Below, piece by piece: positions 37,885 through 53,255 of a stretch of DNA of 64,000 bases. The stretch covers positions 186,001-250,000 of the forward strand of contig NZ_VCED01000002.1 in NCBI RefSeq assembly GCF_006384255.1. Direction: 5' to 3'. Both the position numbers and the translations under genes were made by a program. The notes under the pieces are model-generated. The model was not told where the DNA came from and searched no databases. It saw nothing but the letters and a program-made list of their open reading frames with translations. Within the stretch, counting starts at the first letter, position 1. Every line of letters starts with the position of its first letter. This DNA comes from Haemophilus seminalis (GTDB lineage: Bacteria > Pseudomonadota > Gammaproteobacteria > Enterobacterales > Pasteurellaceae).

Positions 37885-38889
37885 ATGGCAAAACCAATTG
37901 TTTTTAGTGGCGTGCAGCCTTCTGGTGAATTAACTATCGGAAATTATTTGGGCGCGTTGCGCAACTGGGTGAAAATGCAAGAAGATTATGAATGTATTTT
38001 CTGCGTAGTTGATTTACATGCGATCACTGTGCGTCAAGATCCTGTTGCCCTTCGCAAAGCAACGCTTGATGTGCTTGCACTTTATTTGGCGTGTGGAATT
38101 GATCCAAATAAAAGTACTATTTTTGTTCAATCTCACGTTCCAGAACACACGCAATTAAGCTGGGTGTTAAACTGCTACACTTATTTTGGTGAAATGAGCC
38201 GAATGACACAATTCAAAGATAAATCAGCGCGTTATGCAGAAAATATTAACGTGGGTTTGTTTGATTATCCAGTGTTAATGGCGGCGGATATTTTACTTTA
38301 TCAAGCAAAAAGCGTGCCTGTTGGCGATGACCAAAAACAACACTTAGAAATTACGCGTGATATTGCAAACCGCTTTAATGCAATTTATGGCAATATTTTC
38401 ACCATTCCTGAAATTTTCATTGGAAAAGCTGGTGCGCGTATTATGTCATTGCAAGATCCTGAAAAGAAAATGTCAAAATCAGATGATAACCGCAACAACG
38501 TGGTGACACTTTTAGAAGATCCAAAATCTGTGGCGAAGAAAATTAAACGTGCCGTAACAGATTCAGATGAGCCGCCTGTTGTTCGTTATGATGTGAAAAA
38601 TAAAGCGGGTGTATCCAATCTTTTAGATATTCTTTCTGCGGTTACAGATAAGCCAATTGCTGATCTTGAAAAAGAATTTGAAGGTAAAATGTACGGACAT
38701 TTAAAAACAGCAGTAGCGGATGAAGTATCAACTTTACTTGTTGGTTTACAAGAACGTTTCCATCAATATCGTAATGATGAAGCTTTATTAGATAATATCT
38801 TACGACAAGGTGCGGAGAAAGCGCGTGCAAAAGCACAAGAAACCTTGGTGAAAGTGTATGAAGCAGTAGGTTTTGTTGTTGCAAAATAA
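37885..38889 (+). CDS. trpS: Tryptophanyl-tRNA synthetase
   Basis: 334 residues from the ATG at 37885 ([14 protein letters not shown]), preferred over an ATG two codons earlier because of family length and the AAGGATTG ribosome site. Class I synthetase signatures: TIGNYLGAL (HIGH-type) and KKMSKS (KMSKS). It charges tRNA-Trp in the cytoplasm. TATGAT at 37846-37851 may be its -10 box. Confidence 0.97.
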   Translation: MAKPIVFSGVQPSGELTIGNYLGALRNWVKMQEDYECIFCVVDLHAITVRQDPVALRKATLDVLALYLACGIDPNKSTIFVQSHVPEHTQLSWVLNCYTYFGEMSRMTQFKDKSARYAENINVGLFDYPVLMAADILLYQAKSVPVGDDQKQHLEITRDIANRFNAIYGNIFTIPEIFIGKAGARIMSLQDPEKKMSKSDDNRNNVVTLLEDPKSVAKKIKRAVTDSDEPPVVRYDVKNKAGVSNLLDILSAVTDKPIADLEKEFEGKMYGHLKTAVADEVSTLLVGLQERFHQYRNDEALLDNILRQGAEKARAKAQETLVKVYEAVGFVVAK

Positions 38890-38911
38890 TCTGAATAAAA
38901 GGGATAATATT

Positions 38912-39202
38912 ATGGTGATTCAAACTGAAAAACCGATTGAATGTGTAGGTTGTAACACATTTGATATGAAATCACTTTTCGATAATCGTGATTGTAGTCA
39001 GGTTATTGAATATGTTTATGACAGTGAAGAACAAGCGCAAGAAGCGCTCGCATTTTTTACTCAGAAAGCGCGTGATGTAGAAAGTGAACCTTGTGAAATT
39101 CAATCTGAAATTACAAAAGTGGATGGTGGTTATTTATTAAAAGCAGATTTCACTTTCTGTTGCCAAGCTGAATTGGTGATTTTTCAAATGCGTATTGCGT
39201 AA
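38912..39202 (+). CDS. YfcZ/YiiS-family (DUF406) protein
   Basis: 96 residues from the ATG at 38912; an upstream in-frame extension overlaps trpS. Five cysteines ([25 protein letters not shown]) and the conserved [17 protein letters not shown] block match the small YfcZ/YiiS family of unknown function. Downstream of trpS by 22 bases and probably on the same transcript. Confidence 0.85.
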   Translation: MVIQTEKPIECVGCNTFDMKSLFDNRDCSQVIEYVYDSEEQAQEALAFFTQKARDVESEPCEIQSEITKVDGGYLLKADFTFCCQAELVIFQMRIA

Positions 39203-39215
39203 GAAAAATCGCTGA

Positions 39216-39245
39216 AAAATAAGCCGCACTTTTGCGGCTTATTTT
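39216..39245. terminator. Bidirectional terminator between yfcZ-like gene and dusA
   Basis: AAAATAAGCCGCA-cttt-TGCGGCTTATTTT, a long perfect stem. Confidence 0.93.
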
Positions 39246-39250
39246 GTTTT

Positions 39251-40240
39251 TTAGGATTCGTTTTCTACAAAGCTTAAGGCGGTTTCAACTACTTCAACTC
39301 CCGCACCTTGTTTAAACGCATTTTCGCTTAAATAGCGTCGCCATTGACGAGCGCCTTTGCAATTTTGGAATGCGCCTAACATATGACGGACGATATGATT
39401 AAGGTGTATGCCTTGGCTAAGTTGTTGCTCAATATAGGGAAGCATTGACTGTACCGCTTCATGAGCGGTAACAATTGGTGCGTTAAGATCAAATAAGGCT
39501 TGGTCAATTTGCCCAAGTAAACTTGGATTTTGATAGGCCTCTCTCCCAACCATCACGCCGTCCACATATTGTAAATGTTGTTTCATTTCTTCAATAGTTT
39601 TTATACCGCCATTAATTGCGATAGTTAGATGTGGAAAATCACGTTTTAGTTGATATACCCGGGCATAATCTAATGGCGGAATTTCTCGATTTTCTTTTGG
39701 GCTTAATCCTGAAAGCCAAGCTTTTCGTGCGTGGATAATAAACTCTTGGCAACCTTTTCCTTGAACCTTTTCAATAAAATCACATAAAAATTCATAGCTA
39801 TCTAATTCATCAATGCCAATACGCGTTTTCACCGTGACTGGAATTTTGACCGCACTTTGCATTTGTTCTACACAGTCTGCCACCAAATCTGCTTTCGCCA
39901 TTAAGCAAGCGCCAAACATTCCATTTTGTACGCGATCAGAAGGGCATCCTACATTAAGATTAATTTCGTGATAACCTCGTTCCTCAGCAAGTTTTGCACA
40001 ATATTTGAGTTGTTCAGGATCGCATCCACCCAGCTGTAACGCAACGGGATTTTCTTGTAAATCAAAATCCAAGTGATCGTATTTGGCATGGATAATCGCA
40101 GGCGCAGTGACCATTTCAGTGTAAAGTAACGCATGCTTTGAAAATTGGCGATGAAAATAACGACAATGGCGTGTTGTCCAATCTAACATTGGCGCAACAG
40201 AAAAACGGCCGCGGTAAAAGTGCGGTAGATTTTGAGGCAT
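39251..40240 (-). CDS. dusA: tRNA-dihydrouridine(20/20a) synthase
   Basis: 329 residues, TIM-barrel flavoenzyme. [15 protein letters not shown] at the start, then [19 protein letters not shown] with the catalytic Cys, KTRIGID, and [10 protein letters not shown] with the FMN-contacting His. INGGIKT and [13 protein letters not shown] bind phosphate. DusA reduces U20 and U20a of the tRNA D-loop. The WTTRHCR and PLDY features separate DusA from DusB/C. 11 bases after the ClC gene and likely co-transcribed with it. Confidence 0.96.
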   Translation of the reverse strand: MPQNLPHFYRGRFSVAPMLDWTTRHCRYFHRQFSKHALLYTEMVTAPAIIHAKYDHLDFDLQENPVALQLGGCDPEQLKYCAKLAEERGYHEINLNVGCPSDRVQNGMFGACLMAKADLVADCVEQMQSAVKIPVTVKTRIGIDELDSYEFLCDFIEKVQGKGCQEFIIHARKAWLSGLSPKENREIPPLDYARVYQLKRDFPHLTIAINGGIKTIEEMKQHLQYVDGVMVGREAYQNPSLLGQIDQALFDLNAPIVTAHEAVQSMLPYIEQQLSQGIHLNHIVRHMLGAFQNCKGARQWRRYLSENAFKQGAGVEVVETALSFVENES

Positions 40241-40251
40241 TTTTATTTCTC

Positions 40252-41628
40252 TTATTTGGTTTTGCTGCGTAATTCTTCGGCTTGGCGAGTTTGCATTTGT
40301 TGGCGAAAACGACCAGCAGCAAAGTGGTAAAATGGTTTTGGGCTAAATTGGCGCGAGATTATGGATGCAATAATGCTGGAAATCAAGAGCCAAATGAGAA
40401 CGGGTTGCGCGCCTGTCATTTCCATTACAACAACACTGGCAGTAACTGGAGATTGTGTGCCGCCAGCTAAAAATGCCGCCATACATAAAATCACCAAAAA
40501 ACGTTGATCGATCATACCGCTACTGAGATCCCAAAGCATTGCGCCAATGCCTGCGCCTGTTGTCAATGATGGGGTAAAGATACCACCGGCAATACCATTC
40601 CAATAAGTGGTTACTGTTGCCAAAAGTTTAAGGATGCCAATTTCAGGCTCTATGGCTTGCCCTTCTAAAGCGCGCGCAACAACCTCATAGCCAGTACCAT
40701 AAGTTTGTCCATGAGTGTAACTGCCGAGTGCGGCAAGCACTAAACCCAATAATAAAGCAATATAAATAGGATGTTGGCGAACCCAGCCTCGCCATTTTTC
40801 AGGTGATAATCCTGCGATACCTTTTGCTAATAATCGTCCAAATATGCCACCTAGAATGCCACAAACCACCCCACAAATTGCAAGCCAAAGATAGAGATAA
40901 GAAACAGATGTTGCCCCTTGATAACGTGGAAAATAAGGGCTGTTTCCTTGAATCGCGACAAGAATAAAACCAGCAGCTAATACCCCCATCAATACGCGTC
41001 GTTCCCAACGTAACATTACTCCACGTCCAAGTTCTTCAATTGCAAATATCACCCCAGCCAAAGGTGCATTAAAGGCAGCTGCAAGCCCACCCGCTGCACC
41101 TGTCGCAAGTAATTCATTAGTGCTTAATCCTCTAAACGCTAAATTATGTTTTCTACAATAATTCCCCCACTCCAGCATGACAGCCGCACCAACTTGTACT
41201 GATGGACCTTCACGTCCAACCGATGCACCAATAAGCATTGCCAGAAAGGTAAGAGGAATTTTCCAAATAGTTTGGCTGAATTCAACTAATTTGGTTTTAT
41301 AGCTACTATGAGGAAGATTAATTGATGCAATCACTTGCGGAATACCGCTTCCTCCAACATAGGGAGTATATTTTTTCGTAAACCAAGTCAGGCAAGCCAT
41401 GCCTAGGGGTAACACAAACCAAACTGCAATAGGATATTGAGATGACCAGTGAGCGTTTAGTTCTAGACCAAGATCGGATAATTTAGCAAAGCCAAATGAA
41501 AAGAGTGAGACAAATGTTGCACCTATAATTAGGCAGATAAATTCTAAACTTTTGTGGGAAATTCTGTGTGTTTGACGTAGCTTTTTATGGAAGAAATAGC
41601 GTAAGTGAAATTTGAGCGAGCGTAACAT
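40252..41628 (-). CDS. ClC-family chloride channel / H+-Cl- antiporter
   Basis: 458 residues with 10 or more hydrophobic helices. The selectivity motifs are all present: GSGIPQ (residues 92-97), GREGP with the gating Glu, GIFTP, and a second Glu in [11 protein letters not shown] at the position of the internal proton Glu. The last suggests a 2Cl-/H+ exchanger, not a passive channel. In enterobacteria ClC exchangers support extreme acid resistance. No CBS domains. Start ATG at 41626-41628. It could be called clcA or clcB; I leave the symbol open. Confidence 0.93.
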   Translation of the reverse strand: MLRSLKFHLRYFFHKKLRQTHRISHKSLEFICLIIGATFVSLFSFGFAKLSDLGLELNAHWSSQYPIAVWFVLPLGMACLTWFTKKYTPYVGGSGIPQVIASINLPHSSYKTKLVEFSQTIWKIPLTFLAMLIGASVGREGPSVQVGAAVMLEWGNYCRKHNLAFRGLSTNELLATGAAGGLAAAFNAPLAGVIFAIEELGRGVMLRWERRVLMGVLAAGFILVAIQGNSPYFPRYQGATSVSYLYLWLAICGVVCGILGGIFGRLLAKGIAGLSPEKWRGWVRQHPIYIALLLGLVLAALGSYTHGQTYGTGYEVVARALEGQAIEPEIGILKLLATVTTYWNGIAGGIFTPSLTTGAGIGAMLWDLSSGMIDQRFLVILCMAAFLAGGTQSPVTASVVVMEMTGAQPVLIWLLISSIIASIISRQFSPKPFYHFAAGRFRQQMQTRQAEELRSKTK

Positions 41629-41750
41629 AATGATTGTAATTTAATACTAATTAAGTAGAAATTATAAAACTGTCATTTCGCTAGGGCAATTGGTTTGGCA
41701 TTTTGAATGAAAAAGTGCGGTGAATTTTGGAAGCGTTTTTGTACACAACT

Positions 41751-41772
41751 AAAGATCCTTTCACGGATCTTT
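41751..41772. other. Hairpin upstream of the str operon
   Basis: AAAGATCC-tttcac-GGATCTTT, a perfect 8-base stem, between an uptake signal (about 41711) and the rpsL promoter. The T run is short, so it is a weak terminator or a spacer structure. Confidence 0.5.
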
Positions 41773-41787
41773 GGCGCTGTTTAATTA

Positions 41788-41816
41788 TTGACAACAAACC
41801 TCAGAACGATTAAAAT
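41788..41816 (+). promoter_or_regulatory. Promoter of the str operon
   Basis: Perfect TTGACA (41788-41793), 17-base spacer and TAAAAT (41811-41816), 80 bases before rpsL. Confidence 0.85.
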
Positions 41817-41881
41817 TCGCCGTCTATTTCTGTATGGAAGTAGATTTTTTGAACAACATTCTATTATTGAATAACATTTAA

Positions 41882-42268
<387 letters not shown>

Positions 42269-42271
<3 letters not shown>

Positions 42272-42310
42272 TGGTTCTCCGTTAAGTAAGGCCAAACGTC
42301 TAAATTAGCA
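42269..42310 (+). promoter_or_regulatory. S7 regulatory region in the rpsL-rpsG spacer
   Basis: Immediately after the rpsL stop, TAATGGTTCTCCGTTAAGTA and AGGCCAAACGT repeat almost letter for letter the start of the E. coli rpsL-rpsG intergenic region, where S7 binds and represses rpsG and fusA translation. The rest of the 157-base spacer is diverged and longer than in E. coli, with CCTGAAGATTAAAATACGGAG again alike near the rpsG start. Comparison is from memory. Confidence 0.7.
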
Positions 42311-42410
42311 AAACAATTTAAACCATAAACTCCAGTCAAAAAGCGCTTTGCGCTGCAAATTTTCTCAAAGAGAAATATTGCTGATGGGTTTTGGATATCC
42401 TGAAGATTAA

Positions 42411-42899
<489 letters not shown>

Positions 42900-42917
42900 T
42901 AAGTTTTGAATTTAAAG

Positions 42918-42938
42918 GGCTTCATCATTGATGAAGCC
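42918..42938 (+). other. Intercistronic hairpin rpsG-fusA
   Basis: GGCTTCATC-att-GATGAAGCC, perfect 9-base stem with no T run; probably an mRNA processing or stability element. Confidence 0.6.
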
Positions 42939-42981
42939 TTACCCTTATATAAACTGATATTAAATAAACAAGGTTATAATA

Positions 42982-45084
42982 ATGGCTCGTACAACCCCTA
43001 TTGAAAGATATCGTAATATCGGTATCAGTGCGCATATTGATGCGGGTAAAACCACGACTACTGAGCGTATCTTATTCTATACTGGTGTTAGCCACAAAAT
43101 CGGCGAAGTGCACGATGGTGCAGCAACGATGGACTGGATGGAACAAGAACAAGAGCGTGGTATTACCATTACCTCTGCGGCAACAACTGCATTCTGGTCT
43201 GGTATGTCACAACAGTTCCAACAACACCGCATCAATGTTATCGATACTCCAGGACACGTAGACTTTACTGTTGAAGTAGAACGTTCTATGCGTGTTCTTG
43301 ATGGTGCGGTAATGGTTTACTGTGCGGTTGGTGGTGTTCAACCACAATCTGAAACTGTATGGCGTCAAGCTAACAAATATCAAGTGCCACGTATTGCGTT
43401 CGTAAACAAGATGGACCGTACTGGTGCAAATTTCTTACGCGTAGTTGAGCAATTGAAAACTCGTTTAGGTGCTAACGCAGTTCCTCTTCAACTTCCAATT
43501 GGTGCAGAAGATAACTTCACTGGTGTTGTTGACTTGATCAAAATGAAAGCGATCAACTGGAACGAAGCTGATCAAGGTATGACCTTCACCTATGAAGATG
43601 TACCTGCAAATATGCAAGCAGACTGCGAAGAATGGCGTCAAAACCTTGTTGAAGCAGCGGCTGAAGCATCTGAAGAATTAATGGAAAAATACCTTGGCGG
43701 TGAAGATCTTTCTGAAGAAGAAATCAAACTTGCATTACGTCAACGTGTATTAGCAAACGAAATCATCTTAGTAACTTGTGGTTCTGCGTTCAAAAACAAA
43801 GGTGTTCAAGCTATGCTGGATGCCGTTGTTGAATACTTACCGGCACCAACTGATATTCCGGCGATCAAAGGTATCAACCTTGATGAAACTGAAGGTGAGC
43901 GTCACGCAAGCGATGAAGAACCATTCTCTTCATTAGCATTCAAAATTGCAACTGACCCATTCGTAGGTAACTTAACCTTCTTCCGTGTATATTCTGGTGT
44001 TATTAATTCTGGTGACACAGTATTAAACTCTGTACGTCAAAAACGCGAACGTTTTGGTCGTATCGTACAGATGCACGCTAACAAACGTGAAGAAATTAAA
44101 GAAGTTCGTGCAGGTGACATTGCAGCTGCTATTGGCTTAAAAGATGTAACTACTGGTGATACATTATGTGCAATTGAAGCACCAATCATCCTTGAGCGTA
44201 TGGAATTCCCAGAGCCAGTAATCTCTGTTGCGGTAGAACCAAAAACTAAAGCTGACCAAGAAAAAATGGGCTTAGCATTAGGTCGTTTAGCACAAGAAGA
44301 CCCTTCATTCCGTGTTCACACTGATGAAGAATCTGGTGAAACTATCATCTCTGGTATGGGTGAATTACACTTAGATATCATCGTTGACCGTATGAAACGT
44401 GAGTTCAAAGTGGAAGCTAACATCGGTAAACCACAAGTGTCTTACCGTGAAACTATCCGCACTCGTGTTAACGATGTGGAAGGTAAGCATGCAAAACAAT
44501 CTGGTGGTCGCGGTCAATATGGTCACGTTGTTATCGACTTATATCCATTAGATCCAGAAGGCCCAGGTTACGAATTCGTAAATGAAATCAAAGGTGGTGT
44601 AATCCCTGGTGAATACATTCCTGCGGTTGATAAAGGTATCCAAGAACAGCTTAAATCTGGTCCATTAGCGGGCTACCCAGTAGTTGATCTTGGTGTACGT
44701 TTACACTTCGGTTCATACCATGATGTGGACTCATCTGAGTTAGCGTTTAAACTTGCTGCATCTTTAGCATTTAAAGCAGCATTCGCAAAAGCAAACCCAG
44801 TATTACTTGAGCCGATTATGAAAGTTGAAGTTGAAACTCCACCTGAATATGTTGGTGATGTAATTGGTGACTTAAGCCGTCGTCGTGCTATGGTGAACGG
44901 TCAAGAAGCGAATGAGTTCGTTGTTAAGATCGATGCTGAAGTTCCACTTTCAGAAATGTTCGGCTATGCAACAGACTTACGTTCACAAACTCAAGGTCGT
45001 GCATCTTACTCAATGGAACCGTTAAAATATGCTGAAGCTCCAACAAGTGTTGCAGCTGCAGTAATTGAAGCGCGTAAAAAATAA
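42982..45084 (+). CDS. fusA: Elongation factor G
   Basis: 700 residues. G1 [14 protein letters not shown] (17-30), switch region [19 protein letters not shown] (G3) and NKMD (G4). Domains II-V follow, with GGRGQYGHV and [15 protein letters not shown] in IV-V. It catalyses translocation and, with RRF, ribosome recycling. Third gene of the str operon. Confidence 0.99.
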   Translation: MARTTPIERYRNIGISAHIDAGKTTTTERILFYTGVSHKIGEVHDGAATMDWMEQEQERGITITSAATTAFWSGMSQQFQQHRINVIDTPGHVDFTVEVERSMRVLDGAVMVYCAVGGVQPQSETVWRQANKYQVPRIAFVNKMDRTGANFLRVVEQLKTRLGANAVPLQLPIGAEDNFTGVVDLIKMKAINWNEADQGMTFTYEDVPANMQADCEEWRQNLVEAAAEASEELMEKYLGGEDLSEEEIKLALRQRVLANEIILVTCGSAFKNKGVQAMLDAVVEYLPAPTDIPAIKGINLDETEGERHASDEEPFSSLAFKIATDPFVGNLTFFRVYSGVINSGDTVLNSVRQKRERFGRIVQMHANKREEIKEVRAGDIAAAIGLKDVTTGDTLCAIEAPIILERMEFPEPVISVAVEPKTKADQEKMGLALGRLAQEDPSFRVHTDEESGETIISGMGELHLDIIVDRMKREFKVEANIGKPQVSYRETIRTRVNDVEGKHAKQSGGRGQYGHVVIDLYPLDPEGPGYEFVNEIKGGVIPGEYIPAVDKGIQEQLKSGPLAGYPVVDLGVRLHFGSYHDVDSSELAFKLAASLAFKAAFAKANPVLLEPIMKVEVETPPEYVGDVIGDLSRRRAMVNGQEANEFVVKIDAEVPLSEMFGYATDLRSQTQGRASYSMEPLKYAEAPTSVAAAVIEARKK

Positions 45085-45097
45085 TTTTTGTAAACCA

Positions 45098-45127
45098 GCG
45101 GTGTAAAACATGAGTGTTTTATACCGC
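45098..45127 (+). other. Intercistronic hairpin fusA-tuf ending in an uptake-signal half
   Basis: GCGGTGTAAAACA-tgag-TGTTTTATACCGC, a 13-pair stem with one G-U, followed by ACTT so that the right arm reads ACCGCACTT, a complete uptake signal. No T run follows, so it is more likely an attenuator or processing site that adjusts the tuf to fusA ratio. Confidence 0.65.
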
Positions 45128-45136
45128 ACTTCTTAG

Positions 45137-46333
<1,197 letters not shown>

Positions 46334-46370
46334 TAGATGCAGCGAAATAGTCTAAGAGACAAGTAAGAGA

Positions 46371-46402
46371 AAAGTGCGGTGAATTTTCATCGCACTTTTT
46401 TG
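46371..46402 (+). terminator. Uptake-signal terminator of the str operon
   Basis: AAAGTGCG-gtgaattttcat-CGCACTTTTTT; the left arm is part of a full AAAGTGCGGT signal. Confidence 0.9.
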
Positions 46403-46461
46403 TTTATGAGTATTAGATATATCTCTATAATATTTATAATTATCAAGCTACATTTATCAGA

Positions 46462-47151
46462 TTAGTATCTTATCTTTAATTGATTAAATAGGTCTTTTAT
46501 TTCATCTAATGACAATGATCTAAATGCACCATTTTTTAAATTATTAATGGATAAATCGCCGATATTTACTCTTATTAGCCGTAAAGTGGGGAAACCAATA
46601 TGGGCGGTCATTCTACGAACTTGACGATTACGCCCTTCACTAATTTTTATTTCTAGCCAACTTGTTGGAATATTTTTACGATCTCGGATCGGCGGGCTTC
46701 GTTCCCATAGGTTAGGTTCGGAGATATGGCGTACTTTAGCTGGGCTAGTTATGCCATCTTTAAGTTTTACGCCTTTTCTAAGTTGATCTAAAGTTTTTTC
46801 TTCGGGTATTCCTTCAATTTGTACCCAATAAGTTTTTTCTGTTTTAAATTGAGGATCTGCTAAGCGATGTTGTAGTTCGCCATTGTTAGTTAGAATCAAT
46901 AATCCCTCACTATCTCTATCTAATCGTCCTGCTGCATAAACATTTGGAATAGAAATAAAATCTTTTAATGTGCGACGACCTTGCTCATCAGTAAATTGAG
47001 TAAGCACGTCAAAGGGTTTATTAAATACGATAACTTTCGTTTCTTTTAGTGAGAGGAGTTTAAACTTTGACTTTTGCTTGAAAGTGCGGTGAAAATTATT
47101 CGAATTTTGTTTGATCTTATTTAAAGAGAAAGATGATGAATGTTTTTTCAT
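46462..47151 (-). CDS. rluE: 23S rRNA pseudouridine(2457) synthase
   Basis: 229 residues. A basic, Ser/Asn/Lys-rich leader of about 38 residues is followed by [16 protein letters not shown], then the catalytic [17 protein letters not shown] (Asp near residue 99), [19 protein letters not shown] and [10 protein letters not shown]. The close match to E. coli RluE, including [14 protein letters not shown], favours RluE over RsuA or RluB. The gene starts 3 bases after the greB stop, so the two are probably co-transcribed. Confidence 0.92.
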   Translation of the reverse strand: MKKHSSSFSLNKIKQNSNNFHRTFKQKSKFKLLSLKETKVIVFNKPFDVLTQFTDEQGRRTLKDFISIPNVYAAGRLDRDSEGLLILTNNGELQHRLADPQFKTEKTYWVQIEGIPEEKTLDQLRKGVKLKDGITSPAKVRHISEPNLWERSPPIRDRKNIPTSWLEIKISEGRNRQVRRMTAHIGFPTLRLIRVNIGDLSINNLKNGAFRSLSLDEIKDLFNQLKIRY

Positions 47152-47154
47152 TGC

Positions 47155-47631
47155 TTATTTCTCATACCAAATTCGGTTCACATAGAGAATTATTTTGCCA
47201 GAGGGCGTTTTTACATGGATTTCATCGTCAACGCTTTTACCGATTAAAGCACGCGCAACAGGAGAATCAATGGAGATCCAGTTTTTAGCAGGATCGAATT
47301 CATCACAACCGACTAGGCGATATTGCTTCACTTCTCCCTCTTCATTTTCTAGCTCAACCCACGCACCAAAAAACACTTTACCTTCTTGTTTTGGGCTGTA
47401 ATCTACTATTTGTAGCACTTCTAGTCGTTTAGAAAGAAAACGTACTCGACGATCAATTTCACGTAAACGACGTTTTCCGTAAATATATTCTGCGTTTTCG
47501 CTACGATCGCCTAGCGCAGCTGCATCTGAGACTGCTTGAGTAACTTTTGGGCGTTCTTCTTTCCACAAAAACTTGAGTTCTTGATCAAGCTCATTCCAGC
47601 CTTGACGGGTAATATAATTTGATTTTGCCAT
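47155..47631 (-). CDS. greB: Transcript cleavage factor GreB
   Basis: 158 residues. The N-terminal coiled coil holds the acidic tip (ALGDRSENAEYIYGKRRLREIDRR, about 41-64; DxxE pair near 43-46), and the C-terminal FKBP-like domain includes SPVARALIGKSVDDEI. The YGKRRLREIDRRVRFL sequence and longer basic patch fit GreB, not GreA. It enters the RNA polymerase secondary channel and stimulates cleavage of backtracked RNA. Confidence 0.95.
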   Translation of the reverse strand: MAKSNYITRQGWNELDQELKFLWKEERPKVTQAVSDAAALGDRSENAEYIYGKRRLREIDRRVRFLSKRLEVLQIVDYSPKQEGKVFFGAWVELENEEGEVKQYRLVGCDEFDPAKNWISIDSPVARALIGKSVDDEIHVKTPSGKIILYVNRIWYEK

Positions 47632-47738
47632 AATAAAAATAAAAGAAAGTTTTTCGAATTATATTTGAGCCAACAGCCTAAAACCAGTATTCTATCCCCG
47701 TTTTTTCTCGAATCCTTTCATAACAAAGAAGTATGACA

Positions 47739-50051
47739 ATGTTAAATCAACAAATTAGCCAAATTATTGCGGCTGAATTAACCGTTCAGCCTCAACAAAT
47801 CCTTGCTGCTATTCAATTATTAGATGATGGCAACACCATTCCATTTATCGCCCGTTATCGTAAAGAAGCCACAGGTGGCTTAGATGATACCCAGCTTCGT
47901 CATTTTGAAACCCGTTTAATTTATTTGCGTGAATTAGAAGATCGTCGTCAAACCATTTTGAAATCTATTGAAGATCAAGGGAAATTGACCGATGAACTGC
48001 GTGACAAAATCCATGCGACACAAAGCAAAACTGAATTAGAGGATTTATATTTACCGTACAAACCAAAACGTCGTACCAAAGGACAAATTGCCATTGAAGC
48101 TGGTCTTGAGCCATTGGCCGATTTACTTTGGAGCGAGTCAAAAAATGATCCAGAATCAACCGCACTTTCCTTTGTTGATGCTGAAAAAGGCGTAGCTGAT
48201 AGCAAAGCTGCGTTAGACGGTGCACGCTATATTTTAATGGAGCGTTTTGCTGAAGATGCGGGCTTATTAGCGAAAGTACGTGATTATTTAGCGAAAAATG
48301 CCGTTATCGTATCCAAAGTGATCGAAGGCAAAGAAACGGAAGGCGCAAAATTCCAAGATTATTTCGACCACCAAGAATTATTGAAAAATGTGCCTTCTCA
48401 CCGTGCATTAGCCATGTTCCGTGGACGTAATGAGGGCATTTTACAATTAAGCTTAAATGCAGATCCCGATGCGGAAGAGGGAAGTCGTCAAAGTTATTGT
48501 GAAGAGATTATTCGTGATTATTTAGATGTCCGTTTCACGGGGCAGCCTGCAGATAAATGGCGTGAGCAAGTGATTGCGTGGACATGGAAAATCAAAGTTT
48601 CGTTGCATTTAGAAACGGAATTAATGGCAAGTTTACGTGAAAAAGCGGAAGAAGAAGCCATTGATGTTTTTGCTCGAAATCTGACCGCACTTTTAATGGC
48701 TGCACCGGCTGGCGCGAAAAGCACTATGGGCTTGGACCCGGGCTTGCGTACGGGAGTTAAAGTCGCAGTGGTGGATAACACCGGTAAATTATTAGATACC
48801 ACCACCATTTATCCACACACGGGGCGTGAAGCCGAAGCACAAGTGGCGATTTTCAGCTTGATCCGCAAACATAACGTGGAATTAATTGCTATTGGTAACG
48901 GTACGGCTTCTCGTGAAACCGAACGTTTTGCGAAAGAAGTGATTAAAGAAATCAAAGAAAATAAACCACAAACCGTTGTGGTGAGCGAAGCAGGCGCATC
49001 GGTTTATTCTGCTTCTGAATTTGCGGCAAATGAATTCCCAAATTTAGATGTATCTTTGCGTGGTGCGGTATCTATCGCCCGTCGTTTACAAGATCCATTG
49101 GCCGAATTAGTAAAAATCGAACCGAAAGCCATTGGTGTCGGGCAATATCAACATGATGTAAACCAAACCCAACTTGCGCGTAAACTCGATGCGGTGGTGG
49201 AAGACTGTGTAAACGCGGTAGGGGTAGATTTGAATACGGCATCCGCACCATTACTTGCTCGCGTGGCAGGGATGACGAAAACTTTAGCGCAAAACATTGT
49301 GGAATATCGTGATGAAAATGGTCGTTTTGAAAGCCGTGCAGAATTGAAAAAAGTGCCACGTTTAGGGCCAAAAGCCTTTGAGCAATGTGCAGGCTTTATG
49401 CGTATTGCTGGCGGGAAAAATCCACTTGATGCTTCAGGGGTTCACCCAGAAGCTTACCCTGTGGTCGAAAAAATCTTGCAAGCTACCGCACAATCTATCC
49501 AAGATTTAATGGGCAATGCGGGTGTGGTACGTCAGCTTGATGCAAAACAATTCATTGATGAGCAATTTGGTTTACCGACCGTTCAAGATATTTTCAAAGA
49601 ATTGGAAAAACCAGGTCGTGATCCTCGTGGTGAGTTTAAAACGGCTGTATTCGCAGAAGGCGTGGAAGAAATCACCGATTTAAAACCGGGTATGATTTTA
49701 GAAGGTACCGTCACTAATGTAACCAACTTCGGCGCATTTGTGGATATCGGTGTTCATCAAGACGGTTTAGTGCATATTTCATCATTAAGCGATAAATTCG
49801 TCGAAGATCCACATCAAGTGGTGAAAACTGGCGATATCGTGAAAGTGAAAGTCTTAGAAGTGGATGTGCCGCGTAAACGTATTGCGTTAACGATGCGATT
49901 AGATGAAAGTGCGGTCAAAAATGACAGTAAATCTGACCGCACTTTATCTGCAAGACCTCGTGGAAATACGCAACGAGAGGAGCGTAGTTCAAGAGGTAAT
50001 AATGCGATGGGTAATGCTTTTGCTGATGCGCTAAAAAATTGGAAAAAATAA
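47739..50051 (+). CDS. tex: Tex-family RNA-binding transcription factor
   Basis: 770 residues from the ATG at 47739; an ATG two codons earlier lies too close to the AAAGAAG ribosome site. Domains: N-terminal helical Tex_N ([19 protein letters not shown]), a YqgF/RuvC-like domain ([17 protein letters not shown]), helix-hairpin-helix motifs ([15 protein letters not shown]-type; [16 protein letters not shown]) and a C-terminal S1 domain ([21 protein letters not shown]). Needed for toxin expression in Bordetella and common in bacteria; precise role unclear. Its last ~40 codons contain an inverted pair of uptake signals. Confidence 0.96.
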   Translation: MLNQQISQIIAAELTVQPQQILAAIQLLDDGNTIPFIARYRKEATGGLDDTQLRHFETRLIYLRELEDRRQTILKSIEDQGKLTDELRDKIHATQSKTELEDLYLPYKPKRRTKGQIAIEAGLEPLADLLWSESKNDPESTALSFVDAEKGVADSKAALDGARYILMERFAEDAGLLAKVRDYLAKNAVIVSKVIEGKETEGAKFQDYFDHQELLKNVPSHRALAMFRGRNEGILQLSLNADPDAEEGSRQSYCEEIIRDYLDVRFTGQPADKWREQVIAWTWKIKVSLHLETELMASLREKAEEEAIDVFARNLTALLMAAPAGAKSTMGLDPGLRTGVKVAVVDNTGKLLDTTTIYPHTGREAEAQVAIFSLIRKHNVELIAIGNGTASRETERFAKEVIKEIKENKPQTVVVSEAGASVYSASEFAANEFPNLDVSLRGAVSIARRLQDPLAELVKIEPKAIGVGQYQHDVNQTQLARKLDAVVEDCVNAVGVDLNTASAPLLARVAGMTKTLAQNIVEYRDENGRFESRAELKKVPRLGPKAFEQCAGFMRIAGGKNPLDASGVHPEAYPVVEKILQATAQSIQDLMGNAGVVRQLDAKQFIDEQFGLPTVQDIFKELEKPGRDPRGEFKTAVFAEGVEEITDLKPGMILEGTVTNVTNFGAFVDIGVHQDGLVHISSLSDKFVEDPHQVVKTGDIVKVKVLEVDVPRKRIALTMRLDESAVKNDSKSDRTLSARPRGNTQREERSSRGNNAMGNAFADALKNWKK
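49906..49945. repeat. Inverted uptake-signal pair inside the tex coding region
   Basis: AAAGTGCGGTCA (49906-49917) and TGACCGCACTTT (49934-49945), a perfect 12-base inverted repeat with a 16-base loop, encoding part of the tail [18 protein letters not shown]. No T run follows. Such pairs usually lie after genes as terminators. Confidence 0.95.
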
Positions 50052-50059
50052 CAAGTTAT

Positions 50060-50084
50060 AGGGCGAAATTATTTGCCCTTTTTT
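50060..50084 (+). terminator. Terminator of tex
   Basis: AGGGC-gaaattatt-TGCCCTTTTTT, 9 bases after the stop codon. Confidence 0.8.
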
Positions 50085-50131
50085 ATAACTATCCTTTCCC
50101 GAAAAGCATCGCCAAAACGGCGATTTTTTGC

Positions 50132-50137
50132 TATAAT
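50132..50137 (+). promoter_or_regulatory. -10 box of the gyrB promoter
   Basis: A perfect TATAAT 38 bases before the gyrB start; the -35 region is not a clear match. Supercoiling-sensitive gyrase promoters often have weak -35 boxes, which would fit, but this is inference. Confidence 0.6.
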
Positions 50138-50172
50138 CTCGCCCAATTTTTATTTACAAAAGAATGAGATAA

Positions 50173-52596
<2,424 letters not shown>

Positions 52597-52614
52597 TTGA
52601 AATATAGCAAGAAA

Positions 52615-52652
52615 AATAACCGTGCTTGTAAGATTAAGTGCGGTTATTTTTT
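52615..52652. terminator. Terminator between convergent gyrB and hslR
   Basis: AATAACCG...TGCTT opposite AAGTGCGGTTATTTTTTT; the right arm is an uptake signal, the left arm an imperfect one (CGTGCTT for CGCACTT). Confidence 0.8.
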
Positions 52653-53050
52653 TATTCAAAGTGATCTTGGTGTTTAAATTTCAGTAAATTACGTCTTTCT
52701 TGTTTGTTTGGGCGACGATCAGGATGGGGCATAGATAATGCATTATTTTTACGAGCCCATGCTATTTCTTCACGTTTTTTTAGGCTTGTTTCCGTTTCTC
52801 GGTAAAGTAATTGCGCATCAGGAGCGCCACGACGTTGATCACTTAATGCAAGTACTTCAACTTCTTTTTCTTCATTCCCTTGGCGTAATTTTATTAATGC
52901 ACCTAGTTCTACAATTTTACTAACTTTTGCACGTTGTCCATTGTAGTGTATTTTCCCCCCTTCAATCATGGTTTTGGCGATAGTACGAGTTTTGTAAAAA
53001 CGTGCTGCCCATAACCATTTATCTAAGCGGACACCTTCTTTGCTAGCCAT
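52652..53050 (-). CDS. hslR: Heat-shock protein 15 (ribosome-associated)
   Basis: 132 residues with an S4 RNA-binding domain at the N-terminus: RLDKWLWAARFYKTRTIAKTMIEGGKI (about 8-34). A basic tail follows (RPNKQERRNLLKF). Hsp15 binds 50S subunits that still hold nascent peptidyl-tRNA after premature dissociation and helps recycle them. Convergent with gyrB. Confidence 0.94.
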   Translation of the reverse strand: MASKEGVRLDKWLWAARFYKTRTIAKTMIEGGKIHYNGQRAKVSKIVELGALIKLRQGNEEKEVEVLALSDQRRGAPDAQLLYRETETSLKKREEIAWARKNNALSMPHPDRRPNKQERRNLLKFKHQDHFE

Positions 53051-53255
53051 GAATTTACCTTTGGGATTACGTTATTATTGAATAAGATAGTATCACAAAT
53101 CTTATTTATTGCATTTTTATTAAATTAGGAAAGAGAAATACCGCTTAATTTAAATATTTTCTAATTGAATAAAATTAAGATTAAAAGTACTTGAAAAAAT
53201 ATGTGTTTTTTGCGATTTTTAAAGTGTTCTCTTTTTTTACTTAAGGATGTAACAT

